Shown: piece by piece, positions 8,213 to 17,447 of the stretch
How the letters are laid out: every line of letters starts with the position of its first letter
Numbering within the stretch: position 1 is the stretch's first letter
Source: Flavobacteriaceae bacterium
GTDB taxonomy: Bacteria > Bacteroidota > Bacteroidia > Flavobacteriales > Flavobacteriaceae
Length of the DNA stretch: 58,702 nt
NCBI GenBank assembly: GCA_021648265.1
Contig: JAKITD010000011.1
Span: forward strand, 1 to 58,702
Reading direction: 5' to 3'
Notes under the pieces: generated by a model
Database searches by the model: none
The model's input: only the letters and a program-made list of their open reading frames with translations
Told to the model about the DNA's origin: nothing
Translations under genes and position numbers: made by a program

Positions 8213-8612
8213 GGTGGAGCCGGGGAGATTCGAACTCCCGTCCAAACGTGCAATTATAACGCTTTCTACATGTTTAGTTTTTATTTAGATTTTCGTCAGA
8301 TTGCCGGTCAAAAACTACCAACGCACCGCTTATCTTTACTTGAGTTTTACTGTTACATCAAAGTCCTATAACAGCTAGGTTTACTTTTACGAAGTCTCTA
8401 TATCGATTGCCGTAAACCAAGGCTCTCGAGAGACTTCCTGCTTACCTACCTTGTAGGCCGAGGCATTATCCTACTATAATTCGGATTATGCAGCTAGGGC
8501 GTAGTTATTCTCGCCGTTTAAAAAAGTTTGAAATATGATATTTACGAGCTGTATCCCAGCGCTCGACATGCTTACATTACAATTAGACCCGCTGTCAAAA
8601 CCAGTCGGCCCC
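8213..8612 (-). ncRNA. ssrA: Transfer-messenger RNA (tmRNA)
   Basis: One-piece tmRNA of about 400 nt. The 5' acceptor strand GGGGCCG (from 8612) pairs with CGGCTCC near the 3' end, and the 3' end holds a T-arm GGGAG-TTCGAAT-CTCCC. The tag frame (plus-strand 8515-8486) encodes GENNYALAA followed by TAA, a Bacteroidetes-type proteolysis tag. tmRNA frees ribosomes stalled on mRNAs lacking stop codons and marks the products for degradation. The discriminator A at 8215 is followed by CCT rather than CCA, so the terminal A of the CCA end is not encoded and would have to be added by the tRNA nucleotidyltransferase (a cca gene lies at 42201-43631). Confidence 0.95.
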
Positions 8613-8616
8613 AATA

Positions 8617-8636
8617 ATTCCTGCAAAGGCAGGAAT
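8617..8636. repeat. Perfect palindrome next to the ssrA 5' end
   Basis: ATTCCTGC (8617-8624) and GCAGGAAT (8629-8636) are separated by four bases. It lies 4 bp upstream of the mature tmRNA 5' end, inside the predicted precursor, and could guide 5' processing. The plus-strand side is followed by CTCTTTTTAAG, so it could also stop stray antisense transcription. Confidence 0.6.
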
Positions 8637-8698
8637 CTCTTTTTAAGAGTGTTCTTTCAAAGATCAATTAGCAAAAATTCCATCTTACCAAAGGAGTG

Positions 8699-8726
8699 CA
8701 AAGATATAATAATACTTGTATCTTTG
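8699..8726. promoter_or_regulatory. Divergent -7 boxes for ssrA and the dehydrogenase-like gene
   Basis: TATCTTTG, matching the Bacteroidetes TAnnTTTG box, occurs on the minus strand (8706-8699, about 87 bp before mature tmRNA) and again on the plus strand (8719-8726, 35 bp before the ATG at 8761). I see no convincing -33 TTG at the usual spacing for either, so this is a motif-level call. Confidence 0.5.
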
Positions 8727-8760
8727 GTCACCAAAATTACTTATTCAAAATTTATACCAA

Positions 8761-9975
8761 ATGCCCATAAAATTCGCAATAATAAAAGAACGCAAGTCAC
8801 CACCAGATCGTCGGGTAGTTTTTTCTCCAGAAAAGTGTCAAAAAGTCATTGAACAGTTTCCAGGAGCAGAAATTATTGTTGAAAAAAGTGATGTTCGGTT
8901 TTTTAAAGATGAAGCTTATGCTGAGGCTGGATTTGATGTAGTCGAGGACGTTTCAGATTGTGATGTATTGATTGGTGTTAAGGAAGTTCCAATTTCTGCA
9001 TTGATTCCGAATAAAAAATATTTCTTTTTTAGCCATACTATCAAACACCAACCCTATAACAGAGATTTGTTACAAGCCATACTTCAGAATAAAATTGAAT
9101 TGTATGATCACGAAACCATTGTAAAAGAAAACGGGGCAAGACTTATTGGTTTTGGTCGTTATGCTGGTTTAGTTGGTGCGTATAATACATTTAGAGCATT
9201 GGGCTTACGAGATTATTTATTTGAATTGCCCAAGGTTGAAAATCTTCACGATTTAGCTGAAATGAAACAAGAGTTGGATAAAATTAATCTTCCAGCCATA
9301 AAAATCGTGTTAACCGGAAGAGGAAAAGTTGCCAAAGGGGCTAAAGAAATTTTGGAACATTTAAAGATAAAGGAAGTTTCGGTTGAAAAATATCTATCTA
9401 ATACTTATAAAAATGCCGTGTTTTGCGATATTGATATGGAAGATTATAATAAAAAAACAGACGGTACAAAATTCAATAAAAAAGAATTCTATAACGATCC
9501 ATCGGGTTATGAAAGTGATTTTATGCGCTTCGCAAAAGTTACAGATTTATTTATAGCTGGTCATTTTTACGGAGAAGATGCACCCTTTTTATTTACTAGA
9601 GAAGATGCAAAACAACCCAGTTTTAAAATTAATTTAGTGGGCGACATTTCTTGTGATATTGATGGTCCGGTAGCTTCAACCATTAGACCTTCTACCATTG
9701 CTGACCCTTTTTATGGTTATGATGCCAAATCTGAAAAGGAAGTTGCCTATAATGCGAAAAATGCAATTACTGTAATGGCAGTTGATAATCTTCCTTGTGA
9801 ATTACCAAAAGATGCTAGTGAAGGATTTGGGCGTATGTTTTTAAATCAAGTAATCCCTGCTTTCTTTAATAATGATAAAGAAGGAGTTTTAGAAAGAGCA
9901 AGAGTAACTACTCCTGAAGGTACTTTAACTCAGCGTTTTTCGTATTTACAGGACTATGTAGATGGTAATGATTAA
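8761..9975 (+). CDS. NAD(P)-dependent saccharopine/alanine dehydrogenase-like oxidoreductase
   Basis: 404 residues from the ATG at 8761; an upstream in-frame ATG at 8716 lies before the -7 box and is rejected. The N-terminal half (FAIIKERKSPPDRRVVFSPE) matches the alanine dehydrogenase / PNT N-terminal domain fold, and the centre has a nucleotide-binding segment IKIVLTGRGKVAKGAKEIL. The family includes lysine-forming saccharopine dehydrogenase (LYS1) and alanine dehydrogenase, which interconvert amino acids and oxo acids with NAD(P). I cannot assign the substrate from sequence alone. The gene is convergent with the next and shares its last 4 bp with it. Confidence 0.75.
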   Translation: MPIKFAIIKERKSPPDRRVVFSPEKCQKVIEQFPGAEIIVEKSDVRFFKDEAYAEAGFDVVEDVSDCDVLIGVKEVPISALIPNKKYFFFSHTIKHQPYNRDLLQAILQNKIELYDHETIVKENGARLIGFGRYAGLVGAYNTFRALGLRDYLFELPKVENLHDLAEMKQELDKINLPAIKIVLTGRGKVAKGAKEILEHLKIKEVSVEKYLSNTYKNAVFCDIDMEDYNKKTDGTKFNKKEFYNDPSGYESDFMRFAKVTDLFIAGHFYGEDAPFLFTREDAKQPSFKINLVGDISCDIDGPVASTIRPSTIADPFYGYDAKSEKEVAYNAKNAITVMAVDNLPCELPKDASEGFGRMFLNQVIPAFFNNDKEGVLERARVTTPEGTLTQRFSYLQDYVDGND

Positions 9976-11942
9976 ATTCTCTTTAAAACAATCGCTTCTT
10001 TGGTTTGAATTTCTATAACTTGATTAAAAAAGTCCTTTAAGTCTAGGTATTGTTCAGAATGAAATCGAAATTCATTTAATTTAAAATTAAATCTCAAATT
10101 AATTTTTCCGTTTTTATGGCTATATAAAACGGTGCATTCACCTGCATCCCCTGCAAGATTAATTTTTTTGTTTTTTGGCAGTTCTACTACTTCATATTTG
10201 TTATTTAAATCTATGGTTAACATATAGATATTAGAAAAAGGATAGCCAAGTTCGACCATATAATTCCTTTCTTTTAATTTAAAGGGATTTTCAGAAAAAT
10301 TGTTTTGTAAAAAATAAGGGTAAATAAAAAACTGATCTGCAATTTCTTCAGGAATAAAATTGACCTTGTATTTTTCTTTTATAGGTTTGTTTAAATCATC
10401 TTTATCTATAATTGCATATTCAGAAATTTCAAAATCGATTAACTTATTAGATTTAGAGTGTATGTAATCCTTTTCAGAATTTGCATTAATTTCTTCTCGC
10501 TTATACATTGCTTTGTAACCCGTATGAGTTTCGTTTACAATTCCTGTTATGGATTCGTCATCGTTGATAATTAATTGGGCGTTGATAAAATCAACATTTT
10601 TATTATGAGGCTCTATTGGAATCCAATAACTACTATTTTTAAAATCCATTACTCTACCTTTAAGGTTAAGTGCTCTATATGGGATGATACCAAAAGGAAT
10701 ATATTTTCCAGAAGCATCTAATATATAATCTGTTTCGTTTATTGAAAGAAAAACAAGCGTGTAATTAAAATCTGTAATAATAGGATATTTATCGTTTGGT
10801 AGTTTTTGGTTCCGAGTAGAAAGAAGCACAATTTTAGCATCTAAACTTGCAGCATTTAAAGCATTAATAAGCGATAGGTTTATTTCTGAACTTGAACCAC
10901 TACCTTTTTCAAAAGCACTTTTAACTCTTGCTTCAGAAAAAACACCGGTATGACCATTCCAATTATAATGTTCTTGTATAAAAGTATAAATGGCCTTTGC
11001 TTTTTCTAAGTCATTTGTGATTGATAAAATATTTGCAGGTATTTTACTTTCAAAATATTTTTTTTGTTTGATTTGTTTTCCTAAATCTTTATCGGTTCTA
11101 AAAACTTTGTCTACGTCTTTCCAGTCTCTAGAGTATTTGGTTCTATAGCCTTTAAAATTGGTGTATTCTTGATATTCAAAATTAATTCTAGCTATATAAT
11201 TTTTTTTAGAAAGCATATGTTTTTCTTCCTTAAATGCAGGAACATTTTTCATTGCATACGTTGCTACTTCACAATCTGCGTTATTTGCAATACCATCTAC
11301 CCAAAAACAATCCTTTTTTAAAGAGACATCGTTTACATCTAATTTTTCATTACCTATTAATGCTCTACGGTAAATAAAATTTCCAGGAATTTCTGAAACA
11401 AATTCACTATAAATTTTTGGATATTCTCCTTGAAAATCCCAACCTCCAAAATTAAAAAAGAACTGGGTTTGTAATGTATATTCATATTCTAAAACACTAC
11501 GATCTTTTATATTTGGAAAAGTAAAACGTTTTGAAGCCCAATTTTTTGTTTGATCTATATCGTAGTATGAACTCTCAGCTACAAAAGACTGTAGGTTTCC
11601 GTTATGAGTAACTGCTTTTAAGTCGGTTATTTTATCTTTGCTATTCTCGCTTTTATATAAATAAATATCTACTTGACCCCCTTTAAAATTTTGAGCATCA
11701 ATAACTTTAATTTTCCGATGGACTTTTTTTAATAAATAAATATAATTGTTAATTATTTTAAATGAATTATGTCCTTTTTCATATAAAACAACTGCAGAAG
11801 CTTCAGGGTCTAATGAATAAGTTGACATAGCTAATTCTTTAGCAGAAGGTTTGCCAAATATTTCGGGAATTTGTTTTTGTGAAAAGCTTGAAAATGAAAT
11901 AGAAATTACTACTAGAAAAATAATTAATTTAGAAAATGCCAT
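9972..11942 (-). CDS. DUF3857 / transglutaminase-like exported protein
   Basis: 656 residues with a signal peptide ending FSSFSQ (about residue 21). Order: a DUF3857 beta-domain at about 50-220, a transglutaminase-like core at about 300-410, then a DUF3858-like C-terminal beta region. In the core, the usual catalytic Cys is replaced in GSGSSSEINLS and the usual His by Asn/Tyr in DFNYTLVF, while the Asp of YILDASGKY remains. It is therefore probably not an active transglutaminase, as is common in this Bacteroidetes family. It likely faces the periplasm or surface. Function unknown. It converges with and overlaps the upstream gene's stop by 4 bp. Confidence 0.8.
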   Translation of the reverse strand: MAFSKLIIFLVVISISFSSFSQKQIPEIFGKPSAKELAMSTYSLDPEASAVVLYEKGHNSFKIINNYIYLLKKVHRKIKVIDAQNFKGGQVDIYLYKSENSKDKITDLKAVTHNGNLQSFVAESSYYDIDQTKNWASKRFTFPNIKDRSVLEYEYTLQTQFFFNFGGWDFQGEYPKIYSEFVSEIPGNFIYRRALIGNEKLDVNDVSLKKDCFWVDGIANNADCEVATYAMKNVPAFKEEKHMLSKKNYIARINFEYQEYTNFKGYRTKYSRDWKDVDKVFRTDKDLGKQIKQKKYFESKIPANILSITNDLEKAKAIYTFIQEHYNWNGHTGVFSEARVKSAFEKGSGSSSEINLSLINALNAASLDAKIVLLSTRNQKLPNDKYPIITDFNYTLVFLSINETDYILDASGKYIPFGIIPYRALNLKGRVMDFKNSSYWIPIEPHNKNVDFINAQLIINDDESITGIVNETHTGYKAMYKREEINANSEKDYIHSKSNKLIDFEISEYAIIDKDDLNKPIKEKYKVNFIPEEIADQFFIYPYFLQNNFSENPFKLKERNYMVELGYPFSNIYMLTIDLNNKYEVVELPKNKKINLAGDAGECTVLYSHKNGKINLRFNFKLNEFRFHSEQYLDLKDFFNQVIEIQTKEAIVLKRI

Positions 11943-12072
11943 AATTGATTTTGAAATAAGAGTTTAAAAGTACAAGAATAATACTTATAAAAAAAAAGCA
12001 ATTAATTGTGTATTGAAACCAATTGGATGTAATAGAATCCATTACTGTCCGACAAAAGAGATAAGCCGCTTT

Positions 12073-12100
12073 GCTACCTGCCACGCCAGCAGGCGGGTTA
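12073..12100. repeat. Dispersed 28-bp repeat, copy 1
   Basis: Starts GCTACCTGCCACGCC and ends AGCAGGCGGGTTA. An identical 28-bp copy lies at 51406-51433 in the same orientation. Internally CCTGC and GCAGG form a short stem. The block is far more GC-rich than its surroundings, like a REP-type or mobile miniature element. Confidence 0.85.
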
Positions 12101-12419
12101 GACACAAGACCCAAGACAGCTTTGTTACTAATTGATAAACAGTCTGGTTTTTTTTGTTATTTTGATTAATAACATCCTGATTCGCAAAATACGAATAGCA
12201 AGGTGTACTATCTTTATAATCTTATTAAAGCTTGATGTTGTTGGTTTTGAGTGATTTTTAATATTTTTAACTGGACAACACTATAATAGAATATTAAGAA
12301 AAAGGGGTGAAAACCCCTGTCATTTTTAGGAGTTTCACTAAACAATTAATTGCGGTATTATCTCATATTTACAGTGCTTAATTAATTGGGGAGTTAATGA
12401 TAGCGATTATTTGAATTGA

Positions 12420-12446
12420 AGGGTTGTATTACAGCCCTTTTTTTTT
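12420..12446 (+). terminator. Orphan Rho-independent terminator
   Basis: AGGGTTGT (12420-12427) pairs with ACAGCCCT (12431-12438) with one G-T wobble across a three-base loop, followed by a nine-base T run. No plus-strand gene lies in the preceding 2.4 kb, so it may end a small RNA. Confidence 0.75.
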
Positions 12447-12450
12447 GTGC

Positions 12451-12458
12451 TATATTTG
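12451..12458 (+). promoter_or_regulatory. -7 box of the DUF1801 gene
   Basis: TATATTTG matches TAnnTTTG and ends 4 bp before the ATG at 12463. Transcription would begin at or within a few bases of the start codon, implying a nearly leaderless mRNA. No good -33 TTG is seen. Confidence 0.45.
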
Positions 12459-12462
12459 AGAG

Positions 12463-12810
12463 ATGAATCCTTCAGAAGAATACATACTAAACCAACCAGA
12501 ACCGTATCGTACTGTTTTATTACACTTACAAGTTATTATTGAAACCACACTTCCTGAAGTTGAATTACTTTATAAATATAAAATCCCTTTTTATTATATT
12601 CATAAAAAACCTTTCTGTTATTTAAATGCTAGCCATAAAAAGCAATTTGTAGATCTTGGTTTTTGGAAAGGAAATCAAATAGATATTCATCAAAATCACC
12701 TCGTTACCGAAAACCGTAAAATGATGGCTTCATTACGGTACAAATCACTTAATAAAATAAACGATAAAATACTTATAGAGGTGTTGAAAAGAGCAGCTTC
12801 TTTTTATTAA
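12463..12810 (+). CDS. DUF1801 (YdhG-like) small protein
   Basis: 115 residues, close to the usual 110-120 of the family. The pattern fits DUF1801: an N-terminal helix (EYILNQPEPYRTVLLHLQVII), 'LLYKYKIPFYYIHKKPFCYLNASHKKQFVDLGFWKG' in the middle, and the closing helix MASLRYKSLNKINDKILIEVLKRA. The fold is a small alpha/beta domain found alone or fused to other domains; its biochemical role is not established. The gene stands alone between an orphan terminator and a repeat-rich gap. Confidence 0.85.
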   Translation: MNPSEEYILNQPEPYRTVLLHLQVIIETTLPEVELLYKYKIPFYYIHKKPFCYLNASHKKQFVDLGFWKGNQIDIHQNHLVTENRKMMASLRYKSLNKINDKILIEVLKRAASFY

Positions 12811-12922
12811 TATCTTATGAAGTTTTGTGTTTCTAATGATAAATAAAGTCTGGTTGTTACACAGAGAACAAAGTCAATAATCTATCCTAAATATACTCCC
12901 TTTAGTGTTGGGGAGAAAAAAG

Positions 12923-13070
12923 TCTTAACAACTTAATGGTTTTAAAAAAAAGTAGAAAGGCACTCATTCGTGATAATTGTTTTATACAATCAATTCCAGC
13001 AAACATTCGTGATAATTAGTGAAATTCGTGTCTATTTATTTTACAGAAATTTCTTAATACCTTAATGGTT
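12923..13070. repeat. Interleaved short direct repeats
   Basis: CATTCGTGATAATT occurs exactly at 12965-12978 and 13004-13017. TCTTAACAACTTAATGGTT (12923-12941) recurs with two changes at 13052-13070. The two families are interleaved (outer pair enclosing inner pair) in the gap between the DUF1801 gene and kdsA. Related 'ACGAATTxACGAATG' fragments occur near 38800 and 43625. Confidence 0.65.
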
Positions 13071-13089
13071 CAAAAACAGTTTCTTTATA

Positions 13090-13908
13090 TTAAAGAGCGT
13101 TTACCGTTTTTCTAATAGCAACTAAATCGGTCAATAGTTTTTCTAAATAATGAATGTCCAACATATTAGCACCATCACTTTTTGCATTTGCAGGGTCAAA
13201 GTGAGTTTCTAAAAATAACCCGTCCACACCAGCGGCAACTCCAGCACGAGCCAAAGTGCCAATCATATCGGGTCTTCCTCCAGTAACTCCGCTCGATTGA
13301 TTGGGTTGTTGAAGACTATGAGTAATATCTAAAATAGTAGGAGCAAACTGTTGCATCGTTGGGATTCCGCGATAATCTACAATCATATCTTGGTAGCCAA
13401 ACATCGTTCCACGATCGGTAATAGTTACTTGGTTGTTTCCACTATCTTGAACTTTTTTAACTGCGTGTTGCATACTTTCGGGACTCATAAATTGTCCTTT
13501 TTTAAGATTGACCACTTTTCCTGTTTTTGCTGCGGCAACTACCAAATCTGTTTGACGAACTAAAAATGCAGGGATTTGTAAAACATCAACATATTTTGCA
13601 GCTAAAGCAGCATCACTTACTTCGTGAATATCTGTTACGGTAGGTACATCAAATGTTTCAGAAACTTTTTTTAAGATTTCTAAGGCTTTAACATCACCAA
13701 TTCCTGTAAAACTATCAATTCGGCTTCGGTTGGCTTTTTTAAAACTTCCTTTAAAAATAAAAGGAATTTCAAGTCTGTTGGTAATTGCCAGAATTTTTTC
13801 AGCAATAACCATCGCCATTTCTTCGCTTTCAATAGCACAAGGACCAGCTAGTAAAAAGAAATTATTTGATTTGGTGTGTTTTATCTTCGGAATTAAATCT
13901 AAGTTCAT
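13090..13908 (-). CDS. kdsA: 3-deoxy-8-phosphooctulonate (Kdo-8-P) synthase
   Basis: 272 residues. Joins phosphoenolpyruvate and arabinose 5-phosphate to give Kdo 8-phosphate, the first committed step to Kdo in lipopolysaccharide; cytoplasmic TIM-barrel. Recognisable segments: LLAGPCAIESEE near the N-terminus, FIFKGSFKKANRSR (PEP/phosphate loop), TDRGTMFGY, and DITHSLQQPNQSSGVTGGRP near the C-terminus. I chose ATG 13908 over a TTG at 13932: the TTG lies inside the -7 box TATCTTTG and would not be in the mRNA. The gene supports the LPS and glycan genes at 43.7-50.5 kb although it is not beside them. Confidence 0.96.
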   Translation of the reverse strand: MNLDLIPKIKHTKSNNFFLLAGPCAIESEEMAMVIAEKILAITNRLEIPFIFKGSFKKANRSRIDSFTGIGDVKALEILKKVSETFDVPTVTDIHEVSDAALAAKYVDVLQIPAFLVRQTDLVVAAAKTGKVVNLKKGQFMSPESMQHAVKKVQDSGNNQVTITDRGTMFGYQDMIVDYRGIPTMQQFAPTILDITHSLQQPNQSSGVTGGRPDMIGTLARAGVAAGVDGLFLETHFDPANAKSDGANMLDIHYLEKLLTDLVAIRKTVNAL

Positions 13909-13929
13909 AACAGTACATTTTTTCAGAAG

Positions 13930-13937
13930 CAAAGATA
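13930..13937 (-). promoter_or_regulatory. -7 box of kdsA
   Basis: Minus-strand TATCTTTG, 22 bp before the chosen ATG at 13908. It overlaps the alternative TTG start and so argues against it. Confidence 0.5.
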
Positions 13938-13979
13938 GTGAAATACTGTTCTTAATTTGAGTTTAATAAATAGGCTAAT

Positions 13980-15377
13980 TTATTTTTTAATTATTTTGTA
14001 GGTATTAATGTTGCCGTCTTTATCAATAAGTTTAACAAAATATATTCCTGTTTCTAGTTTTGAGAAATCTATTTCGTTAAAATGATTTTGACTGAATATT
14101 TTTTTGCCTAACACATTGAAAACTTTTATATTCTCTAATTCTAAATTAGATAAAATTGAAACGGTATTGTTTGTCGGATTTGGATATAAAATTGCTGTTT
14201 GTTTAGTGTTATCATTAATCCCTAAAACGCCGTTTTCGTACCAAGCGATTTTATAATCACTAGATGAAGCAGAAATAACATCTAACAATCCGTCATTGTT
14301 TATATCTCCTGCATTTGCTTCATATACTCTTTCTACTTGAGTGGTTATTATTTGTTCAGAGGTAAATAAACCTGCGCCATCTGTATTTTTATACCATGAA
14401 ATTTTAGAATTTACATCATCATAATGAGCGGCAAGTACATCTTGGTCACCATCATTATCCAAGTCAAAAGCCCTTAAAGAACCCGCTGCAGTATATTGAT
14501 TGGATATATGAACAGGTGTGTCAAATAACCCTTGATTGTCCAAATTTTCTATCCAATAAATATTTAAATCAAGAACATCAATATCTTCAAAAGCAGAGTC
14601 AAAAAGAATATCTATTTTCCCATCGTTATTTATATCAACGGGCACAATTGAATTAATAGCTGTCCAACCAGAAAAATATGCAAATTGATAAATCTCTTTA
14701 GAAGTGTCAAAATCACCCAATCCATCTAAATTTTCGTACCAAATTAAAGTTGCTGGACCATTATTAAAGGCGCTAATTATGTCTTGGTCGCCATCATTAT
14801 CTAGGTCGAAGATTGACAATCCGGTTAAAAATTCAGAATCAATATCGATAATCGTTCCAGAATTAAAAGTTCCCTGGCCATCAGTGTTTTCAAACCAAAT
14901 AAGACCTTCCTGAAATATAATAGCTAATACATCTTGGTCGCCGTCACCATCCATATCATTTGCATTAATAAAATAAGGGTAATTTGAATTTGAAATAATA
15001 TTTTTTGCTCCGAAGTTACCCAGATTGTCTAGATTTTCTATTCAAGCAATTTCATTTAAATTTGTTTTAAACAAGATGTCTTTTTTTCCATCGCCATTAA
15101 TGTCAAAAAGTTCTATTCCTTCAATAGCAAGTACATCATTATTAATTATTATTTCTGAAGAAAAATTTCCAGCTCCGTCTTGATTTTTATACCAAACAAT
15201 TTTACCTTCAGAAAACATAGCAGAAACTACATCAATTAAACCATCGTTATCAACGTCATAAGGAATTGCAAATTTTGCGTAATTGGTGTCAATACTAATT
15301 ATTTGCTGAGGTCCAAATTGAGCAAGAATTAAATAACTGTTAAATAGAAAAAGAATGCTGAATAAAAAGAATTTCAT
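13980..15377 (-). pseudogene. FG-GAP/VCBS repeat protein with T9SS sorting domain, broken by one stop
   Basis: A single reading frame of 466 codons is interrupted only by TGA at 15044-15042. The upstream part has a signal peptide (ILAQFG) and FG-GAP/VCBS repeats with Ca-binding-like DVDNDGLIDV and DINGDGKKD loops. The downstream part carries more repeats (DLDNDGDQD, DINNDG) and a type IX secretion sorting domain (YPNPTNNTVSI to the terminal YKIIKK). The stop falls at IA-stop-IENLDN, where sibling repeats have W in WYENLDG or WIENLDN, so a TGG-to-TGA nonsense change is the simplest cause. An intact version would be a secreted, surface-attached beta-propeller-like protein. Confidence 0.85.
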
Positions 15378-15580
15378 GAATAATGTTTTAATGATTATAA
15401 AGATACGAGAAAGATAATAAATATAAAAATGGTATAATCTAATTTAGTATCTTAATTAATACTACTTTTGCACCCTCTAAAAAAGATAGCAGTATGAACC
15501 AATCTTGTTATAGTTATTATCAATAGAGAAAATTATTTTAGCGAACACATATGTTACCGCTGAAAATAAAATATAAACAT

Positions 15581-17374
15581 ATGAAAATCAAAAACATCGC
15601 AATTATTGCTCACGTAGATCACGGAAAGACCACTTTGGTAGATAAAATTATGCACCACTGTAGTTTGTTTCGTGAAAATGAACATAAAGGAGAATTGATT
15701 CTTGATAGCAATGATTTAGAACGTGAAAGAGGAATTACCATTACCTCAAAAAACGTTTCGGTAGTTTATAAAGGTGTTAAAATTAATATTATCGATACTC
15801 CTGGTCACGCCGATTTTGGTGGAGAAGTAGAGCGAGTATTAAATATGGCCGATGGTGTTTTATTGTTAGTAGATGCTTTTGAAGGGCCAATGCCACAAAC
15901 TCGTTTTGTATTACAAAAAGCTATAGATTTAGGGTTAAAACCTTGTGTGGTTATTAATAAAGTAGATAAAGAAAATTGTACTCCAGACGACGTTCACGAA
16001 GCAGTTTTCGATTTGATGTATGAATTAGGAGCAGAAGAATGGCAATTAGATTTTCCAACTGTTTATGGTTCTGCAAAGCATAACTGGATGAGTGATGATT
16101 GGCAAGATGAAACCGATAATATCGAACCACTTTTAGATATGGTTTTAGCGCATGTTCCTTCTTTTGAAGTTAAAGAAGGAAATGTACAAATGCTTATAAC
16201 CTCCTTAGATTATTCTTCATTTACAGGAAGAATCGCTATCGGAAGATTACATAGAGGCACGTTAAAAGAGAATATGCAAGTTACTTTAGTAAAGCGTGAC
16301 GGAAGCATTGTAAAAACAAAAATTAAAGAACTACATACTTTTGAAGGCTTAGGTCGTTTAAAAGTATCTGAAGTTCATGCAGGAGATATTTGTGCTCTAG
16401 TTGGTATTGAAGGTTTTGAAATTGGAGATTCAATATGTGATATTGAAAACCCAGAGAGCCTAGCTACAATTGCAATCGATGAGCCAACCATGAGTATGTT
16501 GTTTACGATTAACGATTCGCCTTTCTTCGGAAAAGATGGAAAGTTTGTAACTTCTCGTCATATTAAAGATCGTTTAGCTCGCGAATTAGAAAAGAATTTA
16601 GCTTTACGTGTGGAGCCAACTGGAAGTGCTGATAAATTTATGGTTTTCGGCCGTGGAGTTCTTCACTTATCAGTTTTAATTGAAACAATGCGTAGAGAAG
16701 GTTATGAACTTCAAATTGGTCAGCCACAAGTAATCATCAAAGAAATTGATGGTGTTAAATGTGAACCAGTTGAAGAATTAACCATCGATTTACCAGAAAA
16801 TGTTAGTGGTAGAGCGATTGATATGGTAACGATTCGTAAAGGTGAAATGCAAAGCATGGAAGCCAAAGGTGAACGTATGGTTTGTACTTTTATCGTTCCT
16901 TCAAGAGGAATTATCGGACTTAGAAATCAGCTATTAACTGCAACTGCAGGTGAAGCGATTATGACACACCGTTTCTTCGAATATCAGCCTTTTAAAGGTG
17001 GAATTCCAGAAAGACAAAACGGAAGTTTAGTTTCTATGGAAAATGGAAAAGCAATTCCTTATTCTATCGATAAATTACAAGATAGAGGTCGCTTTTTTGT
17101 ATCTCCAGGAGAAGATATTTACGAAGGGCAAGTAATTGGAGAGAATACACGTCAAGATGATATGGTAGTAAATATTACCAAAACTAAAAAGATGAGTAAT
17201 GTACGTTCGTCAGGTGCAGATGATAAAGCGAAAATTGTTCCTGCTCTAAAATTCTCGTTAGAAGAAGCGTTGGAATATATTCAAAAAGATGAGTATGTTG
17301 AGGTAACACCAAAGCATTTACGATTGCGTAAAGTCTATTTAAAAGAAGTAGATCGTAAGCGAAATAAATTATAA
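15581..17374 (+). CDS. typA: Translational GTPase TypA/BipA
   Basis: 597 residues. A ribosome-binding GTPase needed for 50S assembly and stress adaptation. GTPase motifs: [10 protein letters not shown] (P-loop), [17 protein letters not shown] and NKVDK; beta-barrel and EF-G-like domains follow, with the TypA-specific C-terminal domain including [17 protein letters not shown] start at ATG 15581 ([13 protein letters not shown]) rather than the in-frame ATG at 15551, because the family begins directly with this segment. The gene ends about 35 bp before a strong two-way terminator shared with the convergent glycosyltransferase. Confidence 0.96.
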   Translation: MKIKNIAIIAHVDHGKTTLVDKIMHHCSLFRENEHKGELILDSNDLERERGITITSKNVSVVYKGVKINIIDTPGHADFGGEVERVLNMADGVLLLVDAFEGPMPQTRFVLQKAIDLGLKPCVVINKVDKENCTPDDVHEAVFDLMYELGAEEWQLDFPTVYGSAKHNWMSDDWQDETDNIEPLLDMVLAHVPSFEVKEGNVQMLITSLDYSSFTGRIAIGRLHRGTLKENMQVTLVKRDGSIVKTKIKELHTFEGLGRLKVSEVHAGDICALVGIEGFEIGDSICDIENPESLATIAIDEPTMSMLFTINDSPFFGKDGKFVTSRHIKDRLARELEKNLALRVEPTGSADKFMVFGRGVLHLSVLIETMRREGYELQIGQPQVIIKEIDGVKCEPVEELTIDLPENVSGRAIDMVTIRKGEMQSMEAKGERMVCTFIVPSRGIIGLRNQLLTATAGEAIMTHRFFEYQPFKGGIPERQNGSLVSMENGKAIPYSIDKLQDRGRFFVSPGEDIYEGQVIGENTRQDDMVVNITKTKKMSNVRSSGADDKAKIVPALKFSLEEALEYIQKDEYVEVTPKHLRLRKVYLKEVDRKRNKL

Positions 17375-17409
17375 CCTAAGTTAGATTATAATTATTTAAG
17401 TTTTATATA

Positions 17410-17447
17410 AATAAATCTTCAAGAGTATAAACTTTTGGAGATTTATT
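17410..17447. terminator. Two-way terminator between typA and the glycan cluster
   Basis: AATAAATCTTCAAGAG (17410-17425) pairs almost fully with CTTTTGGAGATTTATT (17432-17447), using G-T wobbles, followed by T residues in the plus direction and preceded by A residues that give a U-tail on the minus strand. It overlaps the stop codon of the minus-strand glycosyltransferase. Confidence 0.8.

Larger units (their letters stand above)
11943..12462. other. 520-bp intergenic stretch with repeat and orphan terminator
   Basis: No convincing gene. It holds a 28-bp dispersed repeat (12073-12100), a short hairpin AGGGGT-GAAA-ACCCCT (12303-12318) and a strong terminator (12420-12446) with no plus-strand gene upstream for 2.4 kb. 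ACTGTCCGAC near 12046 and ACTGGACAAC near 12271 resemble insertion-sequence ends, but I could not pair them or find a transposase. Confidence 0.6.

Noticed and set aside
8213..8260. T-loop pattern suggesting a separate tRNA gene on the minus strand
   Set aside because: It belongs to the tRNA-like 3' end of tmRNA: the matching acceptor strand is about 390 nt away at 8606-8612, next to the tag frame.
8144..8371. 75-codon plus-strand frame overlapping the ssrA 3' half
   Set aside because: It lies antisense to tmRNA structure and terminator and shows no protein-family features.
11929..12114. 61-codon minus-strand frame across the 28-bp repeat
   Set aside because: Composed of repeat and AT-rich intergenic sequence, and overlaps the DUF3857 gene start; no domain features.
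12040..12290. Insertion-sequence remnant suggested by ACTGTCCGAC and ACTGGACAAC
   Set aside because: The two do not pair as inverted repeats, there is no transposase remnant, and no target duplication is visible.
13909..13932. TTG start for kdsA at 13932
   Set aside because: It sits in the -7 box, upstream of the likely transcript start; the ATG at 13908 starts the conserved protein.
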